6,633 nucleotides of DNA from Caulobacteraceae bacterium (lineage in GTDB: Bacteria > Pseudomonadota > Alphaproteobacteria > Caulobacterales > Caulobacteraceae). A model generated the notes under the pieces. The model ran no database searches. It was not told where the DNA came from and was given only the letters and a program-made list of their open reading frames with translations. The stretch covers positions 1 to 6,633 of the forward strand of contig CANMXH010000128.1 of the NCBI GenBank assembly GCA_947501315.1. Reading direction: 5' to 3'. The translations under genes and the position numbers were made by a program. Within the stretch, counting starts at the first letter, position 1, and each line of letters opens with the position of its first letter. Below, in pieces: positions 1-6,196 of this stretch.

Positions 1-111
1 CGACCAAAACCGTGGCTGAACGACTACGGCCGGTCTGCATTTTGACCTCTGGCGAGGCGTTGCCGGGCCGTCAGCGTAGTCAAGACCGACCGGGCAATCG
101 AGGCTCGTGGC

Positions 112-1224
112 ATGGCCGCAGCGGATTTCCAGATCGAGGACGGTTGGCCGGGACCGACGCTTCGGCTGTCCGGCGACTGGACTGCGACCGAGCTGGGCCG
201 GATTTCGCGCCGTCTGGACGAAGAGCTCCGGGATCGTGCCGTTCACGCGGTGGATCTGACGGATCTCGGCCGGTTTGACACTGCCGGTGCCCTGGCGATC
301 GTCCAGGCCGGCAACTGCGTCCTGCCGGCTTCGGCCTGGGCCCAGCGGCCCGGGGCCGGGCGCACCTATGCCATGGTCGAGAAGCTGGAGCGCGAAAGCG
401 CCGGACCGCCCCGACGGTCAGCGGGCTGGGTTCGTTTTTTCGGCAAGGTCGGGCGCGGTGTTCATGACATTCTCGACGAGGCGTCCCTGTCGATGGCCTT
501 CCTCGGCCGGCTTGTGGTCGCCTCAGGCTCGGCCCTTCGGCCGGGCCGTATTCGCTGGGCTGCCTGGTTCAGCCAGGTTGAACGCGCCGGGCTCGACTCG
601 ATACCGATCGTGGCCTTGACCAATTTCTTCATCGGAGCGGTGATCGCCTATCTGGGTGCCAATCTGCTGACCCAGTTCGGTGCCGGAGTTTACACCGTGC
701 AGCTGGTGGCGGTGGCGACCTTGCGCGAACTGGCGGTCCTGATCACGGCGATCCTGCTGGCAGGCCGCTCCTCCTCGTCCTTCGCCGCCGAGATCGGCGC
801 GATGCGTATGAACCAGGAGGTCGATGCCATGCAGGTGATGGGGGTCAACCCCTTTCAGGCGCTTGTTGTCCCGCGCCTTGCGGCCATGCTGCTGATGCTC
901 CCGCTGCTGACCTTCATCGGTATTCTGGGCGGTCTGCTGGGCGGGATGCTGGTGACCTGGAGCGAGCTCAGCTACGGCCCGTCCTTCTTTGTCCAGCGCA
1001 TCAGCGAGGACCCGAACATGGGTACCCATCTGCTGGTCGGGATGATCAAGGCTCCTGTGTTTGCGGTGGTTATCGCCGCCATCGGCTGCCGCCAGGGCAT
1101 GGCGGTCTCGGGCGATGTCGAGAGCCTGGGTCGGCGGGTCACCGCCGCCGTGGTGCAGGCCATTTTCGCCATCATCCTTCTGGATGCCCTGTTCGCCATG
1201 ATCTTCCTGGAGCTTGATCTGTGA
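112..1224 (+). CDS. mlaE: MlaE-family ABC lipid transporter permease with N-terminal STAS domain
   Basis: Inner-membrane permease of an Mla/MCE lipid transporter. Residues about 5-95 look like a STAS domain (beta-strand LRLSGDWTA, then AVDLTDLGRFDTAGALAIVQ, with the DTAG motif at 56-59). Residues about 108-370 are the MlaE permease. The family signature runs from about 204 to 255, with LREL, the ILLAGR turn, AAEIGAM, VDAMQVMGVNP and VVPRLAA. Hydrophobic segments lie near 165-187, 255-283, 305-325 and 343-368. In E. coli the STAS protein MlaB is separate; here it is fused to the permease, as is known in many other proteobacteria, which explains 370 residues against about 260 for stand-alone MlaE. 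The ATG at 112 has GAGG at 100-103, eight bases upstream, and the STAS fold needs this N-terminus. The stop overlaps the next start in GTGA. Family assignment is firm; the lipid carried is not visible. Confidence 0.93.
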   Translation: MAAADFQIEDGWPGPTLRLSGDWTATELGRISRRLDEELRDRAVHAVDLTDLGRFDTAGALAIVQAGNCVLPASAWAQRPGAGRTYAMVEKLERESAGPPRRSAGWVRFFGKVGRGVHDILDEASLSMAFLGRLVVASGSALRPGRIRWAAWFSQVERAGLDSIPIVALTNFFIGAVIAYLGANLLTQFGAGVYTVQLVAVATLRELAVLITAILLAGRSSSSFAAEIGAMRMNQEVDAMQVMGVNPFQALVVPRLAAMLLMLPLLTFIGILGGLLGGMLVTWSELSYGPSFFVQRISEDPNMGTHLLVGMIKAPVFAVVIAAIGCRQGMAVSGDVESLGRRVTAAVVQAIFAIILLDALFAMIFLELDL

Positions 1225-2021
1225 CCGCCGCAGTGACGCCGGCGGCTCCGGCCAAGGTCATTGAAAACCTCATCGAGGTGCGAGGCCTGCTGAGCCAGTT
1301 CGGCAACCATGTCGTTCATGAGGGGCTCGACCTGACGCTGGAGCGGGGTGAGGTGCTGGGCGTCGTCGGCGGCTCGGGCACCGGCAAGACCGTTCTGCTG
1401 AACTCGATCATCGGACTGAAGGAGCCCGAGGGCGGCTCGGTCAGCATCCTTGGCCACGACCGCGCGACCATGACCGGGGCGGATGAGGCGGATGTCCAGC
1501 GGCGGACCGGAATCCTCTTCCAGCAGGGGGCCCTGTTCTCGTCACTGAGCGTTATCGACAATGTCGCCTCGCCCCTGGTTGAGCACACAGGCCTGGCCGG
1601 GGGCGTGATCCGTGAGCTCGCCGAGATGAAGATCGCCATGGTCGGGCTGAAGCCCGAGGCCCACCATCTGAAACCCGCCGAACTGTCGGGCGGGATGCGG
1701 AAACGGGTCGGGCTGGCCCGGGCGCTGGCGCTGGACCCGGAACTCCTGTTCCTTGATGAACCGACCGCCGGGCTGGATCCGATCGGTGCCGCGGCCTTCG
1801 ACGCCCTGATCCGTCAGCTTTCGCAAGACCTGGGTCTCACGGTGTTCATGATCACCCATGACCTCGACAGCCTGTACGCTATCACCGACAAGGTAGCGGT
1901 GGTCGCCGACAGACACATCGTGGCCAAGGCGACGGTTGAGGAGCTGGAGCGGTCAGACCATCCCTGGATCAGGGAGTATTTCCTGGGGCCGCGTGGACGC
2001 GCAGCCGGCAGGGCCGCCTGA
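1221..2021 (+). CDS. mlaF: MlaF-like ABC transporter ATP-binding protein
   Basis: Cytoplasmic ATPase that powers the MlaE-type permease. All nucleotide-binding motifs are intact: Walker A GGSGTGKT (50-57), Q-loop glutamine 101 in FQQGALFSSLSV, signature LSGGM (155-159), Walker B LLFLDEP with Asp179 and Glu180, and the H-loop histidine 213 in MITHD. FQQGALF and the C-terminal DHPWIREYFLG stretch (about 246-256) are typical of the MlaF branch rather than of general ABC ATPases. At 266 residues it has the usual length. It starts with GTG at 1221, overlapping the permease stop by 4 nt, with GGAG at 1209-1212 eight bases upstream. A later in-frame GTG at 1233 is possible but has worse spacing. The first 15 residues are a variable Ala/Pro-rich leader. 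Confidence 0.95.
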   Translation: MTAAVTPAAPAKVIENLIEVRGLLSQFGNHVVHEGLDLTLERGEVLGVVGGSGTGKTVLLNSIIGLKEPEGGSVSILGHDRATMTGADEADVQRRTGILFQQGALFSSLSVIDNVASPLVEHTGLAGGVIRELAEMKIAMVGLKPEAHHLKPAELSGGMRKRVGLARALALDPELLFLDEPTAGLDPIGAAAFDALIRQLSQDLGLTVFMITHDLDSLYAITDKVAVVADRHIVAKATVEELERSDHPWIREYFLGPRGRAAGRAA

Positions 2022-2035
2022 GGAGAGCGGACGAG

Positions 2036-2974
2036 ATGGAACGAGACGCCCACTACGCCGCCGTCGGCATTGCCACCATCGCCCTTTTGGCGGCGGCGGT
2101 GGTGTTCGCCATGTGGCTGGCCCGCCTGTCATTCAACAATGACTATGACGTCTATGACATCGTCTTCTACGGCCCGGTCCGCGGCCTGTCAGAAGGCGGA
2201 GAGGTGCATTTCAACGGCATCCGCGTGGGCGAGGTCACCGACCTGAATCTGGACCCGAAAAAGGGCGACCAGGTCATTGCCCGGGTCCGCGTTGATGCGA
2301 CCACGCCGGTCCGCGTCACCTCGCGCGCCCAGCTGGAGCCGCAGGGCATCACCGGGCTGAACTACATCCAGATCACAGCCGGCAATCCCAAGAGCGCTGT
2401 GCTCAAGACCCGGTATCCGGCCAATGCCGTGCCGGTCATCCAGAGCCAGCCTTCGCCCATTGCCGAACTGCTCACCGGCTCCGGCACCGTCCTGGCCCAG
2501 ACCGTTGATGCGCTGGACCGGATCAACCGGGTGCTTTCGGACGAGAACATCCAGTCCTTCTCGACCAGCCTGAAGAATTTTGAATCCCTGACCAATGAGC
2601 TGGAGGCCCACAAGGGCGTGCTGGAGCAGCTGGAGCAGGCGCTGATCAAGGCCAATTCCGCGGTGGCCGAATATGAGGCACTCGCGGTCAGCGCGCGCCG
2701 GATCATCGAGGGTGACGGACGCGAGGCTGTGGCGAATATCAACGCCGCGGCCGAGGAGGCGAGAGCGGCGATGGCTTCGATCAACCGCACGGCCACCAAT
2801 GTCGAAGGCCCGATGGACGAGTTCGCCACCACCGGTTTGCCGCAGCTTCAGCAATCGATCCAGGCGCTCGAGGATGCAACCCGGTCGCTCGAGGGGCTGG
2901 TCGAGGAGGTCAGGACTCGCCCGCGCGACTTTATCGGCCGCGCGCCGACCAAGGAAATGGAGGTCCAGCCGTGA
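2036..2974 (+). CDS. mlaD: MlaD-like MCE-domain substrate-binding protein, membrane anchored
   Basis: Periplasmic lipid-binding component. Residues about 8-30 form one N-terminal transmembrane anchor (GIATIALLAAAVVFAMWL). The MCE domain follows at about 38-117, with the typical YDIVFYGPVRGLSEGGEVHFNG opening (first part), GIRVGEV, and LEPQGITGLNYIQI near its end. Residues about 140-295 are a long, polar, mostly helical region rich in Glu, Ala and Gln, likely coiled-coil. A short RPRDFIGR stretch near the C-terminus resembles the tail seen in other MCE proteins. With 312 residues it is longer than E. coli MlaD (about 180) and closer to single-MCE proteins with helical tails, which in known cases can form a tube-like extension. 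It starts 14 nt after the ATPase gene, with AGGAGAG at 2021-2027 as Shine-Dalgarno. Its stop overlaps the next start in GTGA. Confidence 0.92.
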   Translation: MERDAHYAAVGIATIALLAAAVVFAMWLARLSFNNDYDVYDIVFYGPVRGLSEGGEVHFNGIRVGEVTDLNLDPKKGDQVIARVRVDATTPVRVTSRAQLEPQGITGLNYIQITAGNPKSAVLKTRYPANAVPVIQSQPSPIAELLTGSGTVLAQTVDALDRINRVLSDENIQSFSTSLKNFESLTNELEAHKGVLEQLEQALIKANSAVAEYEALAVSARRIIEGDGREAVANINAAAEEARAAMASINRTATNVEGPMDEFATTGLPQLQQSIQALEDATRSLEGLVEEVRTRPRDFIGRAPTKEMEVQP

Positions 2975-3588
2975 ACCGCTTCTCATTGATCCGCCCGATC
3001 TTGGCGACCGTGGCCGCGATGGCCCTTTCGGCCTGTGCCCTGTTGGCGACGCCGGAACCGGTGCAAAGCTATCGCTTCGGCGAAGCGGCAGCGGCGTCTT
3101 CAGCGGCCCTGTCGGTCGCCAGCCCGACCGAGGTCACCCTGCGCCGCGTTGAGTTTCCGGAAGCGGTTGAGGGCGACAGGCTGCTGGGCGTCACCGGAAC
3201 GGAGACCGCCTATATCGCCGGGGCGCGTTGGGTTTCGCCGGCGGCGGACCTCTATACGGAGAGTATCGAAAACGCCTTTGCAGCCCGGGCGACGCGGGTG
3301 CGCCTGATCGGTCCGCGTGAGCTCATCCGGGCCGGCCGGTCGCTTGATATCGACGTCCGTTCCTTTGAAGCCCGCTACGAGGCACCGGGCCTCGCACCGA
3401 CCATCGTGGTCACCGCCCGCGCCCGGCTTCTGGCCCTGCCGGACAGGACCGTGGTGGCCGAACAGGTGTTTACCGTCGAACAGCCTGCGACCGCCAACCG
3501 GGTATCCGCCATCGTCGAGGCCTTCGACACCGCAACACGGGACCTGAACACCCGGATCGTTGCCTGGACCGATGCCAGCGCCGGCTGA
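2971..3588 (+). CDS. ABC_trans_aux (PqiC-like) outer-membrane lipoprotein of the MCE transporter
   Basis: Predicted lipoprotein partner of the MCE transporter. The N-terminus is a lipoprotein signal peptide: Asn2/Arg3, a hydrophobic stretch at about 7-20, and lipobox LSAC with Cys22 as the lipidated residue. No Asp follows the Cys, so sorting to the outer membrane is expected. The mature part fits the ABC-type transport auxiliary family (PF03886; PqiC is a member): YRF near residue 34, a VTLRRVEFPEAV strand, then the YIAGARWVSPAADLYTESIE block (80-99) and a DIDVRSFEARY strand (126-136). These proteins are thought to receive lipid or dock the MCE protein at the outer membrane. The start is GTG at 2971, overlapping the MCE gene stop by 4 nt, with GGAGG at 2959-2963 and 7-nt spacing. 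The TGA at 3586-3588 is directly followed by the convergent neighbour's stop. Confidence 0.88.
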   Translation: MNRFSLIRPILATVAAMALSACALLATPEPVQSYRFGEAAAASSAALSVASPTEVTLRRVEFPEAVEGDRLLGVTGTETAYIAGARWVSPAADLYTESIENAFAARATRVRLIGPRELIRAGRSLDIDVRSFEARYEAPGLAPTIVVTARARLLALPDRTVVAEQVFTVEQPATANRVSAIVEAFDTATRDLNTRIVAWTDASAG

Positions 3589-3610
3589 CTAAAGCGGCCG
3601 CAGCAGCGCT
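3577..3610. terminator. Possible bidirectional hairpin across the convergent stop codons
   Basis: AGCGC at 3577-3581 can pair with GCGCT at 3606-3610, and CTG with CAG further inside the stem after a small internal loop. The structure would straddle the abutting stops TGA (3586-3588) and TAG (minus, 3591-3589). There is no T-tract on either side, so if it acts in termination it is not a classic intrinsic terminator. It is listed because no intergenic DNA is available here for one. Confidence 0.2.
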
Positions 3611-4434
3611 TCCATCCGGGCCTCGACTTCGGCGCGGCGGCTTTGCGAAGCGGTCAGTTCGGCGACTGCCCGGTCGATGCGCGCCTTGAGGTCACTGCGG
3701 ACGCGGCTCATGCGCTCGCCATCGGGCCGGACGGATTTCGGCCGTTTGCCTGAAAGGCCCAGCGCCTCCTTCCAGTCGTCACGCCAGGCCGCCAGGCCTT
3801 CGGCACAGGCCTTGAGGGTCTCTGCGCTGCGGGCGTCGGCATTCTGGGCGCTGCGGATCAGCGGCAGGGACTGCAGGGCCGCGGCGCGACACGCCTCGAG
3901 CGCGGCCTTTCGGACGACCAGCGGATGCGGGGCGTCGCCTTCACCGGGGGCATGACCTTCAAGCCGGGCCGAGGCGGCTGCAAGATGGGCGTCGAGGTCG
4001 GCGAACGCCTCCCGGACCTCGACCCAGGCCTTGTCGAGGACGCCGGACCTTTGACCCGCACCCTCGACCCGGCCCGAAAGGTCCGTCGCGGTTTCGGACA
4101 GGCCGGCGGCCGCCCGGGTCCAGGCTTGGCGGAAGAGCTTCAGCCGGGCACCGCGACCCTTGAACAGGCCTGCAAGACCGCGGCGCGGCTCCAGCGCCGC
4201 CGGGTCGAGACCCTCCAGCACGGAACGGGCATGGTTGAGCCGGGCCGAGGCGCCGGTCAGGTCGCCGGCACGGGCAGCGGCCAGGGCGCGTTCGATGCGC
4301 TCCACGGCGGCGGACCGTGCGGATTCAGCGAAGACCTCGACCCCGGACTCCTCCCAGGCCGCGTCGATCTCTGCGATCCGCGCTGCGTCAGGCGCAGGCC
4401 AGTTGCCCTGCCAGCGATAGGCCCCGTCTGCCAT
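3589..4434 (-). CDS. Divergent, short TelA-like (toxic anion resistance family) helical protein
   Basis: Soluble, almost wholly helical protein with no signal peptide or membrane segment. I read it as a distant member of the TelA family (PF05816) from two stretches. The first is LEPRRGLAGLFKGRGARLKLF (near 81-101), like the TelA 'linker plus FGxG' block, followed by long helices and DLDAHLAAASARLE (147-159). The second is ALQSLPLIRSAQNADARSAE (186-205) followed by LAAWRDDWKEALGL, like the TelA pattern LQ-x-x-P-x-IR-x-x-Q-x-x-D ... PLW-x-x-Q. The match is from memory of the family. It has 281 residues, against roughly 350-390 in typical TelA proteins. TelA proteins are linked to tellurite and cell-envelope stress, but their chemistry is unknown, and no ter or xpaC gene is visible here. 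I chose the ATG at 4434 because GGAG at 4446-4443 lies eight bases upstream. An ATG at 4452 would add six residues (start MGGVWV) but would include that Shine-Dalgarno in the gene. Confidence 0.6.
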   Translation of the reverse strand: MADGAYRWQGNWPAPDAARIAEIDAAWEESGVEVFAESARSAAVERIERALAAARAGDLTGASARLNHARSVLEGLDPAALEPRRGLAGLFKGRGARLKLFRQAWTRAAAGLSETATDLSGRVEGAGQRSGVLDKAWVEVREAFADLDAHLAAASARLEGHAPGEGDAPHPLVVRKAALEACRAAALQSLPLIRSAQNADARSAETLKACAEGLAAWRDDWKEALGLSGKRPKSVRPDGERMSRVRSDLKARIDRAVAELTASQSRRAEVEARMEALLRPL

Positions 4435-4452
4435 CACCCATACTCCCCCCAT

Positions 4453-4468
4453 CCGGTTCTGCGACCGG
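4453..4468 (-). promoter_or_regulatory. Short hairpin just upstream of the TelA-like gene's ribosome binding site
   Basis: CCGGT (4453-4457) and ACCGG (4464-4468) form a perfect 5-bp inverted repeat with a 6-base loop. It sits 6 bases before the G-run that serves as Shine-Dalgarno. No T-tract follows, so it does not look like a terminator of scoB. It could shape the leader of the TelA-like mRNA, or be chance. Confidence 0.2.
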
Positions 4469-4475
4469 TGGACGG

Positions 4476-4505
4476 ACTATGACTACGACTTTGGCCCGGC
4501 GGCAA
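4476..4505 (-). promoter_or_regulatory. Weak promoter-like match upstream of the TelA-like gene
   Basis: On the minus strand, TTGCCG (4505-4500) is followed after 18 bases by CATAGT (4481-4476), each matching the sigma-70-type consensus at four of six positions. It lies 42 bases upstream of the chosen start, in the 103-bp gap after scoB. Such matches occur by chance, so read-through from scoB remains an alternative. Confidence 0.22.
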
Positions 4506-4537
4506 CGGTACAGGTTGTCCCGGTTGTATGGCGACGG

Positions 4538-5188
4538 TCAGCCGAGGTCAGGCGCGATCGTATAGGTCGCCTCTGTCTTGCTCGCGACCTCTTCGAGAGT
4601 GACGCCCTCGGCCAGTTCGATCAGCTCCAGACCCGAGCCGTCCGGCTTGACGTCAAAGACGCACAGGTCGGTGATGATACGGCTGACCACGCCCGTGCCG
4701 GTCAGGGGCAGGGTGCAGGCCTTCAGCACCTTGGACTGGCCGTGTTTGTTGGCGTGATCCATGACGACGACCACGCGTTTGACGCCGGCGACGAGGTCCA
4801 TGGCCCCGCCCATGCCCTTCACCAGTTTGCCGGGGATCATCCAGTTGGCGATGTCGCCGTTCTCGGCCACTTCCATGGCCCCGAGAATGGACAGGTTGAT
4901 GTGGCCGCCGCGGATCATGGCAAAACTGTCCGAGGAGCTGAAATAGCTGCTCTCGGCGATCTCGGTGATGGTCTGTTTGCCGGCGTTGATAAGGTCGGCA
5001 TCGACCTCGTCCTCATAAGGGAAGGGCCCCATGCCGAGCATGCCATTCTCGGACTGGAGGGTGACCTCCATGCCGTGCGGGATGTAGTTGGCGACCAGCG
5101 TCGGGATGCCGATGCCGAGGTTGACGTAGAAGCCGTCCTGCAGCTCGCGGGCAGCGCGGGCGGCGAGTTGCTCGCGGGTACGGGCCAT
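4538..5188 (-). CDS. scoB: Succinyl-CoA:3-ketoacid CoA-transferase subunit B
   Basis: Catalytic beta subunit of a class I CoA-transferase (EC 2.8.3.5 type), which moves CoA from succinyl-CoA to acetoacetate. The active-site glutamate is Glu47 in LQSENGMLGMGP, the CoA-transferase signature 2. Other family blocks are YVNLGIGIPTLV (21-32), DADLINAGKQTITE (63-76), SFAMIRGGHINLSILGAMEV (88-107), and IANWMIPGKLVKGMGGAMDLV (113-133). The MIPGK-x-x-KGMGGAMDLV wording fits SCOT rather than the 3-oxoadipate enzyme PcaJ, which lacks the MIPGK stretch. At 216 residues it is full length. The ATG at 5188 shares its A with the TGA of the small upstream gene (TGATG), and GAGGAA at 5202-5197 is eight bases upstream. 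The partner subunit A is not adjacent but one small gene further upstream. Confidence 0.95.
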   Translation of the reverse strand: MARTREQLAARAARELQDGFYVNLGIGIPTLVANYIPHGMEVTLQSENGMLGMGPFPYEDEVDADLINAGKQTITEIAESSYFSSSDSFAMIRGGHINLSILGAMEVAENGDIANWMIPGKLVKGMGGAMDLVAGVKRVVVVMDHANKHGQSKVLKACTLPLTGTGVVSRIITDLCVFDVKPDGSGLELIELAEGVTLEEVASKTEATYTIAPDLG

Positions 5189-5403
5189 CAGGCGGGTTCC
5201 TCGGCAGTTGGCGCGGTTACGGGGGCTGGGACCGGCTGGGCGGTTGCGGCGGGCGGAGCTTCCGCGGCTTCGCGACCGCGGATCGCGTCCTCAATGTCAT
5301 CACTGAGCGAGCAGGTGTTCAGCATGATGATGAACAGGAAGATCACGCCCCAGGTGAGCTTGTCGCTGATGCTTTTCAGCAGTTCTTGGTGACGGGGTTC
5401 CAT
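5188..5403 (-). CDS. Small single-pass membrane protein inserted between scoA and scoB
   Basis: A 71-residue protein that I do not recognise. Residues 1-15 are polar and carry Arg4, Lys10 and Lys15. Residues about 17-33 are one hydrophobic segment (TWGVIFLFIIMLNTCSL). The segment is followed by acidic DDIEDAI and then, from about 44, a disordered Ala/Pro/Glu-rich tail. The positive-inside rule suggests N-terminus in, tail in the periplasm. The sequence before Cys31 (LNT) is a poor lipobox, so a lipoprotein is unlikely. It is probably a real gene: it has its own strong Shine-Dalgarno, GAGGGAGAG at 5418-5410 with 6-nt spacing. It also joins scoA and scoB by TGATG overlaps on both sides, so it is likely translated from the same mRNA. 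CoA-transferase subunits are soluble, so its role could be membrane tethering, but it may simply be a passenger. Confidence 0.75.
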   Translation of the reverse strand: MEPRHQELLKSISDKLTWGVIFLFIIMLNTCSLSDDIEDAIRGREAAEAPPAATAQPVPAPVTAPTAEEPA

Positions 5404-6107
5404 CAGGCGCTCTCCCTCTGACGAACGGTGCGTTGTTCGATGCGTTTCTCGGGCACGGTCAGGACGATGCGGTCGACATAGATGCCGGGGGTGTGGATCT
5501 GGTCGGGGTCCATCGAGCCGGTCGGGACGATGTGCTCGACCTCGACGACGGTGACCTTGCCCGCAGTGGCCATCATCGGGTTGAAATTGCGGGCGGTCTT
5601 GCGGAACTGGAGATTGCCGCGGCCGTCAGCCTTCCAGGCCTTGACGATCGACAGGTCGGCGACGAGGCCGGTCTCCATGACGTAGTCGCGGCCTTTGAAA
5701 TTGCGAACTTCCTTGCCTTCGGCGACCAGGGTGCCGACGCCGGTGGCGGTGAAGAAGGCCGGGATGCCCGCGCCGCCGGCGCGGATGCGCTCGGCCAGGG
5801 TGCCCTGGGGGTTGAACTCCAGCTGCAGCTCGCCGGCCAGATACTGGCGCTCGAACTCCTTGTTCTCGCCGACGTAGGAGGAGATCATTTTCGCGATCTG
5901 GCGGGTCTCCAGCAGCTGGCCGAGGCCGAAGCCGTCGACGCCTGCGTTGTTGGAGATGACCGTCAGGTCCCGGGCTCCACTGTCGCGCAGGGCGGCGATC
6001 AGGTGTTCGGGGATGCCGCACAGGCCGAAGCCGCCGGACATCACGGTCATGCCGTCGAAGGTCAGGCCCTCCAGCGCGGCCTTCGCGTCGGGGAAGATCT
6101 TCCGCAT
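5403..6107 (-). CDS. scoA: Succinyl-CoA:3-ketoacid CoA-transferase subunit A
   Basis: Alpha subunit of the class I CoA-transferase, forming the CoA-binding half of the enzyme. CoA-transferase signature 1 is present at about 19-34 (GMTVMSGGFGLCGIPE). It is followed by VISNNAGVDGFGLG (50-63), MISSYVGENKEFERQYLAGE (74-93), GTLAERIRAGGAGIPAFFT (102-120), the VMETGLVADLSIVKAWKAD stretch (143-161), ARNFNPMMATAGKVTVVEVE (172-191), and IHTPGIYVDRIV (204-215). These blocks resemble mitochondrial SCOT and bacterial ScoA. At 234 residues it is full length. The ATG at 6107 gives the standard N-terminus, and GAGGAA at 6116-6111 precedes it. Its TGA overlaps the start of the small membrane protein gene by one base. 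It is probably the first gene of a scoA-small gene-scoB transcript. It supports acetoacetate use, for example in polyhydroxybutyrate turnover. Confidence 0.95.
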   Translation of the reverse strand: MRKIFPDAKAALEGLTFDGMTVMSGGFGLCGIPEHLIAALRDSGARDLTVISNNAGVDGFGLGQLLETRQIAKMISSYVGENKEFERQYLAGELQLEFNPQGTLAERIRAGGAGIPAFFTATGVGTLVAEGKEVRNFKGRDYVMETGLVADLSIVKAWKADGRGNLQFRKTARNFNPMMATAGKVTVVEVEHIVPTGSMDPDQIHTPGIYVDRIVLTVPEKRIEQRTVRQRESA

Positions 6108-6156
6108 CGCTTCCTCATTTTTTCACCGCCCGATGAATATTGGCAGCGCTCGTCCG

Positions 6157-6185
6157 TCCCTACCGTGGGGAGGCGGAGCGGGCAA
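6157..6185 (-). promoter_or_regulatory. Weak promoter-like match upstream of scoA
   Basis: In the 158-bp gap between the DUF1365 gene and scoA, the minus strand carries TTGCCC (6185-6180), a 17-base spacer, then TAGGGA (6162-6157). The -10 match is poor. The position, about 50 bases before the scoA start and just after the likely terminator, is sensible for an operon promoter. An AT-rich AATATT at 6141-6136 is another -10 candidate but lacks a -35 partner. Confidence 0.2.
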
Positions 6186-6196
6186 GGCGAGCCTCG

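Noticed and set aside
10..47. An imperfect stem CCGTGG/CTACGG (10-15 with 24-29), and TTGACC at 42-47 as a -35 for the mla operon
   Set aside because: The stem needs a G-T pair and its T-run is ten bases away. TTGACC has no acceptable -10 at 16-18 bases, where the sequence is all G and C. Neither is better than chance.
12..278. An 88-codon plus-strand open frame at the start of the window
   Set aside because: It runs out of frame into the STAS-MlaE gene and its Arg/Gly/Ser-rich translation has no motif. I see no gene in 1-111.
2189..2986. A 265-codon minus-strand open frame opposite the MCE gene
   Set aside because: The plus strand encodes a clear MCE protein in operon context; the minus-strand translation has no recognisable features.
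3925..4482. A 185-codon plus-strand open frame opposite the TelA-like gene
   Set aside because: Gly/Pro/Arg-rich composition without structure. The minus-strand frame is longer, has a well-spaced Shine-Dalgarno and gives a coherent helical protein.
4742..5392. A 216-codon plus-strand open frame antisense to scoB and the small membrane gene
   Set aside because: It mirrors the scoB codon pattern, lacks a plausible ribosome binding site and shows no family motif; GC-bias shadow.
5188..5403. The small membrane protein as a lipoprotein acylated at Cys31
   Set aside because: Residues before the Cys are Leu-Asn-Thr, which do not fit the lipobox, and the hydrophobic segment is better read as a transmembrane anchor.
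4538..6107. The CoA-transferase pair as 3-oxoadipate CoA-transferase (PcaIJ)
   Set aside because: The beta subunit has the MIPGK-x-x-KGMGGAMDLV stretch of SCOT-type enzymes, and no aromatic-degradation gene is nearby.
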